DNA of 64,000 nt, taken from Acidimicrobiia bacterium (GTDB lineage: Bacteria > Actinomycetota > Acidimicrobiia > Acidimicrobiales > VFJN01). Location: NCBI GenBank assembly GCA_009694375.1, contig SHVB01000002.1, positions 1 through 64,000 of the forward strand, written 5' to 3'. The notes under the pieces were generated by a model that was not told the origin of the DNA, searched no databases, and saw only the letters and a list, made by a program, of their open reading frames with translations. Of the stretch, positions 32,092-40,208 are shown piece by piece. Numbering within the stretch: position 1 is the first letter of the stretch; every line of letters begins with the position of its first letter. A program made the position numbers and the translations under genes.

Positions 32092-33818
32092 TCCACCTCC
32101 TGCGCTCGCACCTTCGGCCCTACCGTTCGATCCTCCTTCTCGTCGTCGTGTTGCAGACGGTGCAGTCGGCGGCGGCACTCATGCTCCCCGGGCTCAACGC
32201 CGAGATCGTGGACCAGGGCGTGCTCACGGGCAACAACGCCTACATCCGCTCCCGCGGTGCCCTCATGCTCATGTTCTCCATCATTCAGGTGATCTTCGCC
32301 GTTTTGGCAGTGCGCTTCGGAGCCAAGGTGGCCATGAATTTCGGCCGAGACCTGCGCACCAACCTCTTTCACCAGGTCAACAACTTCTCCGCGCAAGAGG
32401 TAGGCACCTTCGGAGCGCCCTCGCTCATCACCCGCATCACCAACGACGTCCAACAGGTACAGATGCTCGTGGTCATGGCCTGCACCATGGCCGTGGCGGC
32501 CCCCATCACCATCGTGGTGGGCCTGTACATGGCCCTGCGTCAAGACATCGCGCTGTCGGTCGTGATGCTGTTCGCCATGCCCGTCGCCGCCATCGTGCTC
32601 GGTGTCATTGTGAGCCAGATGGTGCCGGCCTTCCGCAAGATGCAGGACCAAATCGACCACATTAATCGCGTGATGCGCGAGCAGATCACCGGCATACGGG
32701 TGGTGCGGTCCTTCGTGCGGGAACCCCAAGAGCAAGCCCGCTTCGCCGAGGCGAGCGCCGATCTCACCTCCACCGCGCTGCGCGGTGGACGCCTGATGTC
32801 GGCCATGTTCCCCATCATCAACCTGCTCATCAACGTCTCCAGCGTGGCCGTGCTGTGGATCGGGGCCTACGAGGTGAGCAGCGGCCGAATTGAGGTGGGG
32901 TCGCTCATCGCCTACCTGAGCTATCTCGTGCAGATTCTGATGTCGGTGGTGATGGCCACCTTCACGATCTCGATGGTGCCCCGCGCCTCGGTCTCGAGCA
33001 ATCGAATCACCGAAGTCCTCCACACCGACCCCTCCGTGGCTCCCCCGCTCTCCCCGGTGCGCAACGTCCCTCGTCTCGGCACCCTCGAGATGCGCGAGGT
33101 TGGGTTTCACTACCCCGGCGCCGAGAAACCCGTGCTCAGCGACCTGAGTTTCATCACCACCCCGGGCCACACCACCGCCATCGTGGGCAGCACCGGGGCC
33201 GGGAAAACCACCCTGGTGGGCCTGGTGCCCCGTCTGTTCGATGTCACCTCGGGCACGGTGCTGGTCGACGGCGTGGACGTACGTGATCTGGAACCAGAGC
33301 GCCTCTCGAACTGCATCGGCCTCGTACCCCAAACCCCGTATTTGTTCTCCGGCACGGTGGCCAGCAACCTTCGTTTCAGCAAGCCCGATGCCACCGAGGA
33401 GGAAATGTGGGAGGCCCTCGAGGTGGCCCAGGCCGCCGACTTCGTGCGAGCCATGCCGGGCGCTCTGGAGGCCCGCATCGACCAAGGCGGTGCCAACGTG
33501 TCGGGCGGACAACGCCAGCGGCTGTCCATTGCTCGTGCGCTGGTGCGACGACCATCGATCTACTTGTTCGACGACTCGTTCTCGGCACTAGACCTCACCA
33601 CCGATGCCAACCTTCGCGCCGCCCTGGTGCCCTACACCGCCGATGCGGCGGTAGTGATCGTGGCGCAGCGGGTATCCACCATCGCCACCGCGGATGCCAT
33701 CCTCGTGCTCGAGGATGGCCGGCTCGTGGGTCGGGGGACGCACGCCGAACTCCTGGCTGATTGCCCCACCTACGCCGAGATCGTGCAGTCCCAGATCGGG
33801 GAACGGTCCGCCGCATGA
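32073..33818 (+). CDS. ABC exporter half-transporter with degenerate Walker B (subunit 1)
   Basis: The 581-residue protein has a six-helix transmembrane domain (about residues 15-300) and an ATP-binding domain. Walker A is GSTGAGKTT near residue 371, the signature NVSGGQRQR is near 474, and Walker B is YLFDDSFSALD near 499. The catalytic Glu of Walker B is replaced by Asp, as in the degenerate site of heterodimeric exporters such as TM287/288 or BmrCD. Its intact signature would complete the active site of subunit 2. It overlaps both tetR and subunit 2, which implies coupled synthesis. Likely role: multidrug or lipid export. Confidence 0.92.
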   Translation: MAVPVLIHLLRSHLRPYRSILLLVVVLQTVQSAAALMLPGLNAEIVDQGVLTGNNAYIRSRGALMLMFSIIQVIFAVLAVRFGAKVAMNFGRDLRTNLFHQVNNFSAQEVGTFGAPSLITRITNDVQQVQMLVVMACTMAVAAPITIVVGLYMALRQDIALSVVMLFAMPVAAIVLGVIVSQMVPAFRKMQDQIDHINRVMREQITGIRVVRSFVREPQEQARFAEASADLTSTALRGGRLMSAMFPIINLLINVSSVAVLWIGAYEVSSGRIEVGSLIAYLSYLVQILMSVVMATFTISMVPRASVSSNRITEVLHTDPSVAPPLSPVRNVPRLGTLEMREVGFHYPGAEKPVLSDLSFITTPGHTTAIVGSTGAGKTTLVGLVPRLFDVTSGTVLVDGVDVRDLEPERLSNCIGLVPQTPYLFSGTVASNLRFSKPDATEEEMWEALEVAQAADFVRAMPGALEARIDQGGANVSGGQRQRLSIARALVRRPSIYLFDDSFSALDLTTDANLRAALVPYTADAAVVIVAQRVSTIATADAILVLEDGRLVGRGTHAELLADCPTYAEIVQSQIGERSAA

Positions 33819-35680
33819 GCACCGACACCGACGACCCGAAGATCGACCTCACCGCCCCCGACACCCGAGCGGCGAGCCGCTGGAACTCCGCCGGCATGCC
33901 CACCGAGAAGTCCAGCGAGTTCACCGTGGCGATCCGCCGCCTGGTCCAGCTGCTGGGCCCGGAACGGCCCGTGCTGGTGCTGGTGGCGATCACCGCCATC
34001 GTAAGCGCCACCCTCAACGTGATCGGACCGCGCGTGCTCGGCCACGGCACCGACGTGATCGTGCGAGGAATGCGCAGTCCCGCCGGCATCGACATCAACG
34101 AGCTCCATCGCGTGCTCCGCCACGCAATCGCTCTCTACGCCGGTTCGGCACTGCTTTCCCTGGCCACGGCATGGATGATCGCCGGTGTGGTGCAGCGACT
34201 CATGCACCGACTGCGCCTGCAGGCTGAAGCCAAGGTGCACGCGCTGCCGCTTCGCTACATCGACCGCCAGGCCCGCGGTGACCTCCTCAGCCGAGTGACC
34301 AACGACCTCGACAATCTGGCCCAGAGCCTGCAGCAGACCTTGAGCCAAATGCTGACGTCGGTACTTCTGCTGATCGGCGTGGCCGCCATGATGATCCTGA
34401 TCTCCCCACCACTGGCCCTAGTCGCCCTCACCACCGTTCCCATTTCGGTCTTTGGCATGAAGAAGGTGGCCTCTCGGGCCCGCCCGAAATACCTCGCCCA
34501 GTGGGGCGCTACGGGCACCCTTAACGGTCAGATCGAGGAGGCCTTCACCGGCCACGCCATCGTGCAAGCCTTTGGTCGCCAGCCGGAGGTGGAAAGCCGC
34601 TTCGCGACCACCAACGACACGCTCTTCGAGGCCGCTTTCGGCGCCCAGTTCATGTCCAGCCTGATGCAGCCGCTCACGATGTTCCTCGGCAACATCCAAT
34701 ACGTACTCGTGGCGGTGGTCGGCGGGATGCGGGTGGCGACCGGCAGTGTCTCGATCGGCAATGTCCAGGCCTTTATTCAGTACTCGCGCACCTTCTCAAT
34801 GCCCCTCACCCAGTTGGCTTCGATGCTCAACGTTTTCCAGTCGGGGATCGCCTCCCTCGAGCGGGTGCTCGAACTGCTCGACAGTGAGGAAGAGTCGCCC
34901 GATCCGATCGATAGCGCCCCCCTGGCCCCCATCGCCGGCCGGGTCGCCTTCGAAGACGTGTCCTTCTCCTACGATCCCGACCGCCCCCTCATCGAACATC
35001 TCTCCCTCGTGGCCGAACCAGGGCAGACCATCGCCATCGTGGGCCCTACCGGGGCCGGGAAGACCACCCTGGTGAACCTCATCATGCGATTCTACGACCT
35101 CGACGGAGGTCGCATCACCCTCGATGGACGCGACATCGCCCGCATCCCGAGACGGACGCTGCGCCGCGACATCGGCATGGTGCTCCAGGACACGTGGCTC
35201 TTCGGAGGGACCATTCGCGAGAACATCGCCTACGGCCAACCCGGTGCGTCGGAGGAGCAGATTCTCGCGGCGGCGCGATCCACCTACGTCGACCATTTTG
35301 TGGCCACCCTGCCCGACGGCTACGACACCGTCATCAACGAGGAGGGCGACAACATCTCGGCGGGACAAAAACAGTTGATCACCATCGCCCGAGCCTTCCT
35401 GTCCCAACCGGCCATCCTCATCCTCGACGAAGCCACCAGTTCTGTCGACACGCGCACCGAGGTGCTCATCCAAGAGGCCATGAACGCTCTGCGGGTAGAC
35501 CGCACGAGCTTTGTGATCGCCCACCGGCTCTCCACGATCCGGGGCGCCGATGTGATCCTGGTGATGGAGGACGGCCGCATTGTGGAGCAGGGCCATCACG
35601 ACGACCTACTCAGCCACGATGGGCCCTACTTCCACCTCTACAACTCGCAGTTCACCGCCGCCGCGGCCGAAGTCTCCTGA
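33815..35680 (+). CDS. ABC exporter half-transporter, catalytic partner (subunit 2)
   Basis: A 621-residue transmembrane-plus-ATPase protein. It has an N-terminal cytoplasmic extension of about 40 residues and six membrane segments. Walker A is GPTGAGKTT near residue 409. The signature is NISAGQKQL near 513, an altered LSGGQ, and Walker B is LILDEATSSVD with the catalytic Glu. The altered signature here and the altered Walker B in subunit 1 fall in the same composite ATP site, leaving one active site. ATG at 33815 overlaps the stop of subunit 1 by 4 bases. Confidence 0.92.
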   Translation: MSTDTDDPKIDLTAPDTRAASRWNSAGMPTEKSSEFTVAIRRLVQLLGPERPVLVLVAITAIVSATLNVIGPRVLGHGTDVIVRGMRSPAGIDINELHRVLRHAIALYAGSALLSLATAWMIAGVVQRLMHRLRLQAEAKVHALPLRYIDRQARGDLLSRVTNDLDNLAQSLQQTLSQMLTSVLLLIGVAAMMILISPPLALVALTTVPISVFGMKKVASRARPKYLAQWGATGTLNGQIEEAFTGHAIVQAFGRQPEVESRFATTNDTLFEAAFGAQFMSSLMQPLTMFLGNIQYVLVAVVGGMRVATGSVSIGNVQAFIQYSRTFSMPLTQLASMLNVFQSGIASLERVLELLDSEEESPDPIDSAPLAPIAGRVAFEDVSFSYDPDRPLIEHLSLVAEPGQTIAIVGPTGAGKTTLVNLIMRFYDLDGGRITLDGRDIARIPRRTLRRDIGMVLQDTWLFGGTIRENIAYGQPGASEEQILAAARSTYVDHFVATLPDGYDTVINEEGDNISAGQKQLITIARAFLSQPAILILDEATSSVDTRTEVLIQEAMNALRVDRTSFVIAHRLSTIRGADVILVMEDGRIVEQGHHDDLLSHDGPYFHLYNSQFTAAAAEVS

Positions 35681-35705
35681 AACACCCGCAGCGGAAGTGG
35701 AGAGA

Positions 35706-36098
35706 TCAGCTCACCGGTGGCAACAAGGTGAGGGGCACCACCGTCACCGGGCCCGGCCCCACGCGACAATGCGCTTCGATGGTGGAAGGGGTGGTGGCGT
35801 AGGTGAGTTCGGCCCGCACCAACCGATAGGTGAACTTCCCCGGCTCCACCGTGAAAGGTGAGGCGTTGCGGGCCACCTGCTCCCCGGCCTCGTCGCGAAA
35901 CTCCACCACCAGTACTCCCTCACCCACCTCCTCGGCGCGGCAGCGCACCAGCACGATGAGATGGGGAGTGACGGTGACTGGCGCGGGCTCCGGTGCGGCC
36001 ATGGAAAACATGATGCCGTTCAAATCGATACGCGTAGAGGGACCGGGTGCCTCCCGCAACTGCAGATCCTCGCTAAACAGGGCCGACACGATGTCCAT
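35706..36098 (-). CDS. Conserved hypothetical protein, 130 aa
   Basis: I do not recognise the family with confidence. The protein appears all-beta and soluble, with no signal peptide: VTPHLIVLVRCRAEEVGEGVLVVEFRDE is followed by a strand-rich C-terminal part. Many short actinobacterial proteins with a dimeric beta fold look like this. TAGCGT (36107-36112) lies 8 bases before ATG, which supports the start and a monocistronic leaderless transcript. It is convergent with the ABC exporter genes. Confidence 0.65.
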   Translation of the reverse strand: MDIVSALFSEDLQLREAPGPSTRIDLNGIMFSMAAPEPAPVTVTPHLIVLVRCRAEEVGEGVLVVEFRDEAGEQVARNASPFTVEPGKFTYRLVRAELTYATTPSTIEAHCRVGPGPVTVVPLTLLPPVS

Positions 36099-36158
36099 GG
36101 GCCGTCACGCTAATAGGCGTGGTCGGGGGCCCCACCAACCCCGCCGGGGCCGGGCCCC

Positions 36159-36941
36159 TCAGCCCGCGGTGACCTTCCGAGCAAAGGCCACCGTGGCCGA
36201 CTCAACCTCGGCTCGGTCGTAGTCCAGCGTGGCGACGTGATAGCTCTTCTCGAGCCAGAGGTGCTCCACCGGGCCCTGGATTTCCGCGGCCAGGATGTTG
36301 CTGTCCTCGGGGTTCACCACATGGTCCTGCCGACTGGTGATCACCAGGGTCGGCATCGTGATCTCCCCCAGGTGTTCCCGCACCTGCTTTCCCGCTTCCA
36401 TCATGGTAAGCAGGGCTCGTAGGGGGGTGGCGTCGTAGGACAACTCCTCGGAAGCGGGATCGGCAATGTCGCCGCCGATGGACTCCATGGTTTCCATGCC
36501 GCCATCCAGCATCGCCGCCACCGCCGTCACCATCTCCGCCGGAACCGCCACCGGTGCGTTGATCAACACGATGCCCGCCAGTTCGGGATGACCTTCGGCC
36601 ACCGCGGCGGTGAGGGCACCCCCCATCGAAAGGCCCACCACGATGCAACGGCCCTCCGGGGAGCGAGCCGCCAGGGCATCGAGCGAACGCTCAGCCTCGG
36701 CGCGCCAGTCGTCCCATGCGGTGTGCACCATGTCTTCGATGCTCGTGCCATGGCCGGGCAGGCGGGGCATCTCCACGTTGAAACCAGCGTCGGCGAGGGC
36801 TTCGGCCAAGGGCCGCATGGAGAGCGGGTTACCGGTGAAGCCGTGGAGCACCAGCGCGCCATGGCGGCCACCGCCGGGCGACGACCACGCTTCACAACCA
36901 GGCAGGATCGGGTGAACATCGTCGGCGGGAGTGCGAGGCAT
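36159..36941 (-). CDS. Alpha/beta hydrolase, carboxylesterase or monoglyceride lipase type
   Basis: The 260-residue enzyme has LVLHGFTGNPLSMRPLAEAL at the oxyanion-hole loop, the nucleophile elbow VGLSMGG, an Asp in ITSRQDHVV and a His in SYHVATLDYD. This pattern matches Est30-like carboxylesterases and bacterial monoacylglycerol lipases. No signal peptide is seen. ATG at 36941 is chosen because TACCAT (36948-36953) is 6 bases upstream. It follows the ferredoxin gene on the same strand. Confidence 0.87.
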   Translation of the reverse strand: MPRTPADDVHPILPGCEAWSSPGGGRHGALVLHGFTGNPLSMRPLAEALADAGFNVEMPRLPGHGTSIEDMVHTAWDDWRAEAERSLDALAARSPEGRCIVVGLSMGGALTAAVAEGHPELAGIVLINAPVAVPAEMVTAVAAMLDGGMETMESIGGDIADPASEELSYDATPLRALLTMMEAGKQVREHLGEITMPTLVITSRQDHVVNPEDSNILAAEIQGPVEHLWLEKSYHVATLDYDRAEVESATVAFARKVTAG

Positions 36942-36964
36942 CCCGGCATGGTAGCGCCCCGTTC

Positions 36965-37270
36965 TCAGCGGTACGGGTCGTCGCTGCTCTGCTCTTGCCA
37001 CCAACTATCGACGGCGGGCGTCCAGTCCGGATCCGGGTAAATGCAGTCCACCGGACAAGGATCGAGGCACTTATCGCAGCCCGAGCAGAGTTCGGGAATG
37101 ATGATCACATCGAGTCCGTGGTTGAAAATGGCGCCGAACTGGGGCGGACAATGCCGAATACAGGTGTCGCAGTTGATGCAGATCGACATGTCGATCAGCA
37201 GAGGCGGGTTCTTCCATTTGGGGTTTCTCGTGCGGTCAGCGATCCGCTCGGGCCGAGTGCTCGCCGCCAT
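36965..37270 (-). CDS. 2x[4Fe-4S] ferredoxin
   Basis: The 101-residue protein has two complete cluster motifs, CINCDTCIRHCP and CSGCDKCLDPCP, after a short basic N-terminal segment, and a C-terminal tail rich in Asp, Trp and Ser. It carries electrons between soluble enzymes; the partner is not identified. ATG at 37270 is favoured by TACCGT (37278-37283) 7 bases upstream. It is divergent from a TetR gene across a shared control region with a palindrome. Confidence 0.92.
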   Translation of the reverse strand: MAASTRPERIADRTRNPKWKNPPLLIDMSICINCDTCIRHCPPQFGAIFNHGLDVIIIPELCSGCDKCLDPCPVDCIYPDPDWTPAVDSWWQEQSSDDPYR

Positions 37271-37302
37271 GCCTGCGACGGTAGCACCGGACTGGGCGGC
37301 GA

Positions 37303-37318
37303 TTGACCGTCGGGTCAA
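37303..37318. promoter_or_regulatory. Palindromic operator between ferredoxin and TetR genes
   Basis: TTGACC-GTCG-GGTCAA is a perfect 6-bp inverted repeat. TTGACC is also a good -35 for the TetR gene (CACGCT 18 bases later, then ATG after 8 bases), and it overlaps the expected -35 position of the ferredoxin promoter. Binding there could control both genes. Confidence 0.6.
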
Positions 37319-37340
37319 GATTGGGGCACGCTCTGGGCCT

Positions 37341-37985
37341 ATGGAACCCGACCGAAGGCTCACCGCACAAGGCATGGAGCGCAAACAGCAGTTGCTCGAT
37401 TGCGCCGCCGAACTCTTCGCCGAGCGCGGCTACGCCGAAACTCGGGTCATCGACATCGTGCGGGCCGCCGGCGTAGCCAAGGGCCTGTTCTATTGGTACT
37501 TCGAGAACAAAGAAGCCCTCTTCAAAGAGTTGGCCGGCAGCATTCGTCTCAATCTCCGCCGCCAACAAGGCGCCGCCCTCGATCCCGATGCCACCCCACT
37601 GGTGAACCTCTACCGGGGTACCGAAAGTTCGGTGATCTTCATGGCCGAGCACGCGCCCTACTTCTCACTCCTCGAGGAGGAAGGCCGCAACTTCGTTGAC
37701 GTCATGCGCCAGGGCACCCAGCAACACATCAAAGACATGGTGCAACTCATCAAAGCCGGCCAACGCAATGGCACCATTCGGGAGGAGAACCCCATGCTGC
37801 TCGCACTGGGCGTGGTGGGGTCGGTGGGCCACTACTCCCGGGTCCACCGCACCGGCCGCCTCGACCTCTCACTCCCCGAGTTGGCGGCGTTCGTGGCTCG
37901 CTATGTGGTGCACTCCGTCGCCTCCGGCGATGCGTCGGTACGCGATGCCCTGCGGCAGGTAACCGCCATCCCCGCCCGGGTCTGA
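37341..37985 (+). CDS. TetR-family transcriptional regulator
   Basis: A 214-residue TetR protein with the helix-turn-helix ETRVIDIVRAAGVAKGLFYWYFENKEALF, followed by a helical effector domain. ATG at 37341 is chosen from the conserved N-terminal helix and the -10-like CACGCT 8 bases upstream; a longer open frame reads through the control region and is not credible. The palindrome in its promoter is the likely operator. It may regulate itself and the divergent ferredoxin. Confidence 0.88.
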   Translation: MEPDRRLTAQGMERKQQLLDCAAELFAERGYAETRVIDIVRAAGVAKGLFYWYFENKEALFKELAGSIRLNLRRQQGAALDPDATPLVNLYRGTESSVIFMAEHAPYFSLLEEEGRNFVDVMRQGTQQHIKDMVQLIKAGQRNGTIREENPMLLALGVVGSVGHYSRVHRTGRLDLSLPELAAFVARYVVHSVASGDASVRDALRQVTAIPARV

Positions 37986-38094
37986 AACACGCTGGGCTCA
38001 GGCGGCCGCGACGGGGAGGGGCGCCGACCCGCCGAGCCGGGCGGTGCTACCGTCCGCCACACCCACCAAACTGCGACCTCCAGGAAACCTCACC

Positions 38095-38505
38095 ATGGCC
38101 CAGTACCCCTTTCTCTCCAGCGAATGGCTGGCGGCCGCCCACCAGATCCGGGCCGAATACGCCGACACCCTCGCCGCCCCCGCCCACGCCGTGCGTATGA
38201 ACCAGGTCATCACCGAGGTTCCCTTCGGCTCGGGCACCATCGACGCCCACCTCGATACCTCCGACGGTAAGACCGACATGGATCTGGGGCATTTAGACCA
38301 GCCCGACCTCACCGTGACCCTCGACTACGCCACCGCCAAAGCGATCCTCGTGGAGGGCAACCCCCAGGTGGGTATGCAGGCGTTCATGGCCGGGAAGATC
38401 AAGGTCCAGGGCGACATGACCAGGTTGATGGCGATGCAGCAAGTCACCCCAGATCCCGTTGCCCTGAAAGTGGCCGCCAAGATTCAGGCCATCACCTCCG
38501 ACTGA
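38095..38505 (+). CDS. SCP2 sterol-binding-domain-like protein, 136 aa
   Basis: The sequence fits the small SCP2-like fold: an N-terminal helix (SSEWLAAAHQIRAEYAD), then strands with a central GTIDAHLDTSD, DLTVTLDYATAKAILVEGNPQVGMQAFMAGKIKVQGDMTRLMAM, and a C-terminal helix. The FMAGKIKVQGD segment is typical. Such proteins bind lipids or acyl-CoA in a tunnel. AGGAAA lies 9 bases before ATG, and TACCGT (38047-38052) is a possible -10. It is convergent with the MFS gene. Confidence 0.85.
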   Translation: MAQYPFLSSEWLAAAHQIRAEYADTLAAPAHAVRMNQVITEVPFGSGTIDAHLDTSDGKTDMDLGHLDQPDLTVTLDYATAKAILVEGNPQVGMQAFMAGKIKVQGDMTRLMAMQQVTPDPVALKVAAKIQAITSD

Positions 38506-38513
38506 TTCGGTCC

Positions 38514-40046
38514 TCAGACCAACATCGTTTCAACCGAGGCCGTGGGCAAGCTGACGGGAGACTCGGGAACGCTTCGGTTGCTGGATCGAACGAAACAGGC
38601 CGTCACCACCCCCACCGCCGCCATGGCCCCGCCCACCAGGTAGGCCTCGCCGTAGGCCGGCACCTCACCTACCGCGGCCGTCCGCACCACCGAGACGGTG
38701 AGCATCACCTGAATACCGATTACCACCCCGAGTTGCGTCATCATCTGCTGAAACGCGCCCGCCACTCCGATGTCGTGGTCCTCTACCGAATTCACCATGC
38801 TCGCCGCCAGCGCCGGCGCCGAACACCCGAGGCCAATACCCGACAACGCCAGCGCCGCGATGATCACGAGGTCTGACGTGCCCGGGGCCACCGACGACAG
38901 GGCCACCATCGAGGCCACCACGCACATCGACCCCGCCACGGCGGCGGTGCGCTCCCCCACCCGCAGCGCCAGGTAGCCCGCCAGCGGCCCCGTAATCGCA
39001 AAGGCGAGGGGACGGGCGATCATCAGACCGCCAACTTTTGTTTCGGGATAGCCGAACACCGTGTAGAGGAAGATCGGGGTGATCACGAAGCCGCCCATGT
39101 AGGCGAAGTTGGTGAAGAACTGCGTGATGATGGCGAAGGTGAAGTTGTGGCGACGGAGGTAGGCCAACGGCAGCAGCGGAGAGGGCACCCGCGCTTCCAA
39201 AAAGATGAACGCCGCCACCGCCACCGGCGCCAACCCCAGGCCGGCGAGAATGAAGGGATCCGACCATCCCCATAGCGGACCCCGGTTGATGGCGAAGAGT
39301 AATGACGTAGCCCCCGCGGTCAGCACGAGGGCTCCCCGCCAGTCGAAGGCCACCCGCTCCCGACGTTCGGTCTCGGGGAGCAGGACAAACGCCAGTGCGA
39401 GCCCAATGAAGGTCAGCGGAACCTGGGCAATGAAGATCCATCGCCAGCCAAACGCTTCCACGATCGGCCCACCCGCCACCACACCGATCACCGGACCACC
39501 GGCTCCCACCATGGACCAGTACCCCATGGCCTGCACGCGCCGCTCCCGGGGAAACATGCGGTTGATCATGGCGATGGACGCCGGCCCCACGGCCGCCCCG
39601 GTGGCGGCTCCCATCGTACGAAAGCCGATCAGCGATCCGGCATTCCACGACACGGCCGTGAGGGCGGCAAACATGCCCACAGAGGCCATCGACCAGCAAT
39701 AGGCCCGGCGATGACCGTAGAGATCACCGAGTTTTCCCATGGCGGGGCCCGCCACCGCAAAGGCCAACAGCGGGCCGATTACTACCCAAGTGATCGTGCT
39801 CACATTGCTATCGAACTCGGCCGCGATGCTGGGGATCGACACCGACAGGATCGTGATGGTGAACCCCACCGAGAACAGGCCGAAGAGCACCACCGCCAGC
39901 GCAATCCACGGGTAACGCGGGCTCGTGGCGATCCTGCCCTGCAGGTGGTGGCGCCACCGTTGCGAGCTCGAGGTGACGGCGGCGCCGTGCGCCCCGGACA
40001 CGCCAAACGATGCTTGGTGGAGTTGGCTGGCATCGAGCGACGGCAC
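38514..40046 (-). CDS. MFS transporter, DHA2-like drug/H+ antiporter
   Basis: The 510-residue protein has about 14 predicted membrane segments, as in the DHA2 drug-efflux family. The loop between helices 2 and 3 is MGKLGDLYGHRRAY, and helix 5 contains GPVIGVVAGGPIVEAFGWRWIF, the antiporter motif C region. Substrate unknown. I chose GTG at 40046 because TAGCCT (40054-40059) lies 7 bases upstream; ATG at 40052 is possible but would lie at or before the predicted transcript start. About 55 residues precede the first helix. Confidence 0.87.
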   Translation of the reverse strand: MPSLDASQLHQASFGVSGAHGAAVTSSSQRWRHHLQGRIATSPRYPWIALAVVLFGLFSVGFTITILSVSIPSIAAEFDSNVSTITWVVIGPLLAFAVAGPAMGKLGDLYGHRRAYCWSMASVGMFAALTAVSWNAGSLIGFRTMGAATGAAVGPASIAMINRMFPRERRVQAMGYWSMVGAGGPVIGVVAGGPIVEAFGWRWIFIAQVPLTFIGLALAFVLLPETERRERVAFDWRGALVLTAGATSLLFAINRGPLWGWSDPFILAGLGLAPVAVAAFIFLEARVPSPLLPLAYLRRHNFTFAIITQFFTNFAYMGGFVITPIFLYTVFGYPETKVGGLMIARPLAFAITGPLAGYLALRVGERTAAVAGSMCVVASMVALSSVAPGTSDLVIIAALALSGIGLGCSAPALAASMVNSVEDHDIGVAGAFQQMMTQLGVVIGIQVMLTVSVVRTAAVGEVPAYGEAYLVGGAMAAVGVVTACFVRSSNRSVPESPVSLPTASVETMLV

Positions 40047-40208
40047 GGCCATCAGGCTATTCAACCGTCGAACAATAACCGACCCCGCTGGCTGGAGCGG
40101 CGGCCTCATCGCAGCGGCTGGGGAGCGCCACGTCCAGCGCACCGCCCCAGCGAGCGAGGTAGGCCAGCGTTTCGACCCTACACCGGGAACACCTCGCCGA
40201 CGGGGGAC

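Noticed and set aside
32061-33512. 483-codon minus-strand frame rich in His, Gly and Asp
   Set aside because: It is antisense to the first ABC exporter gene.
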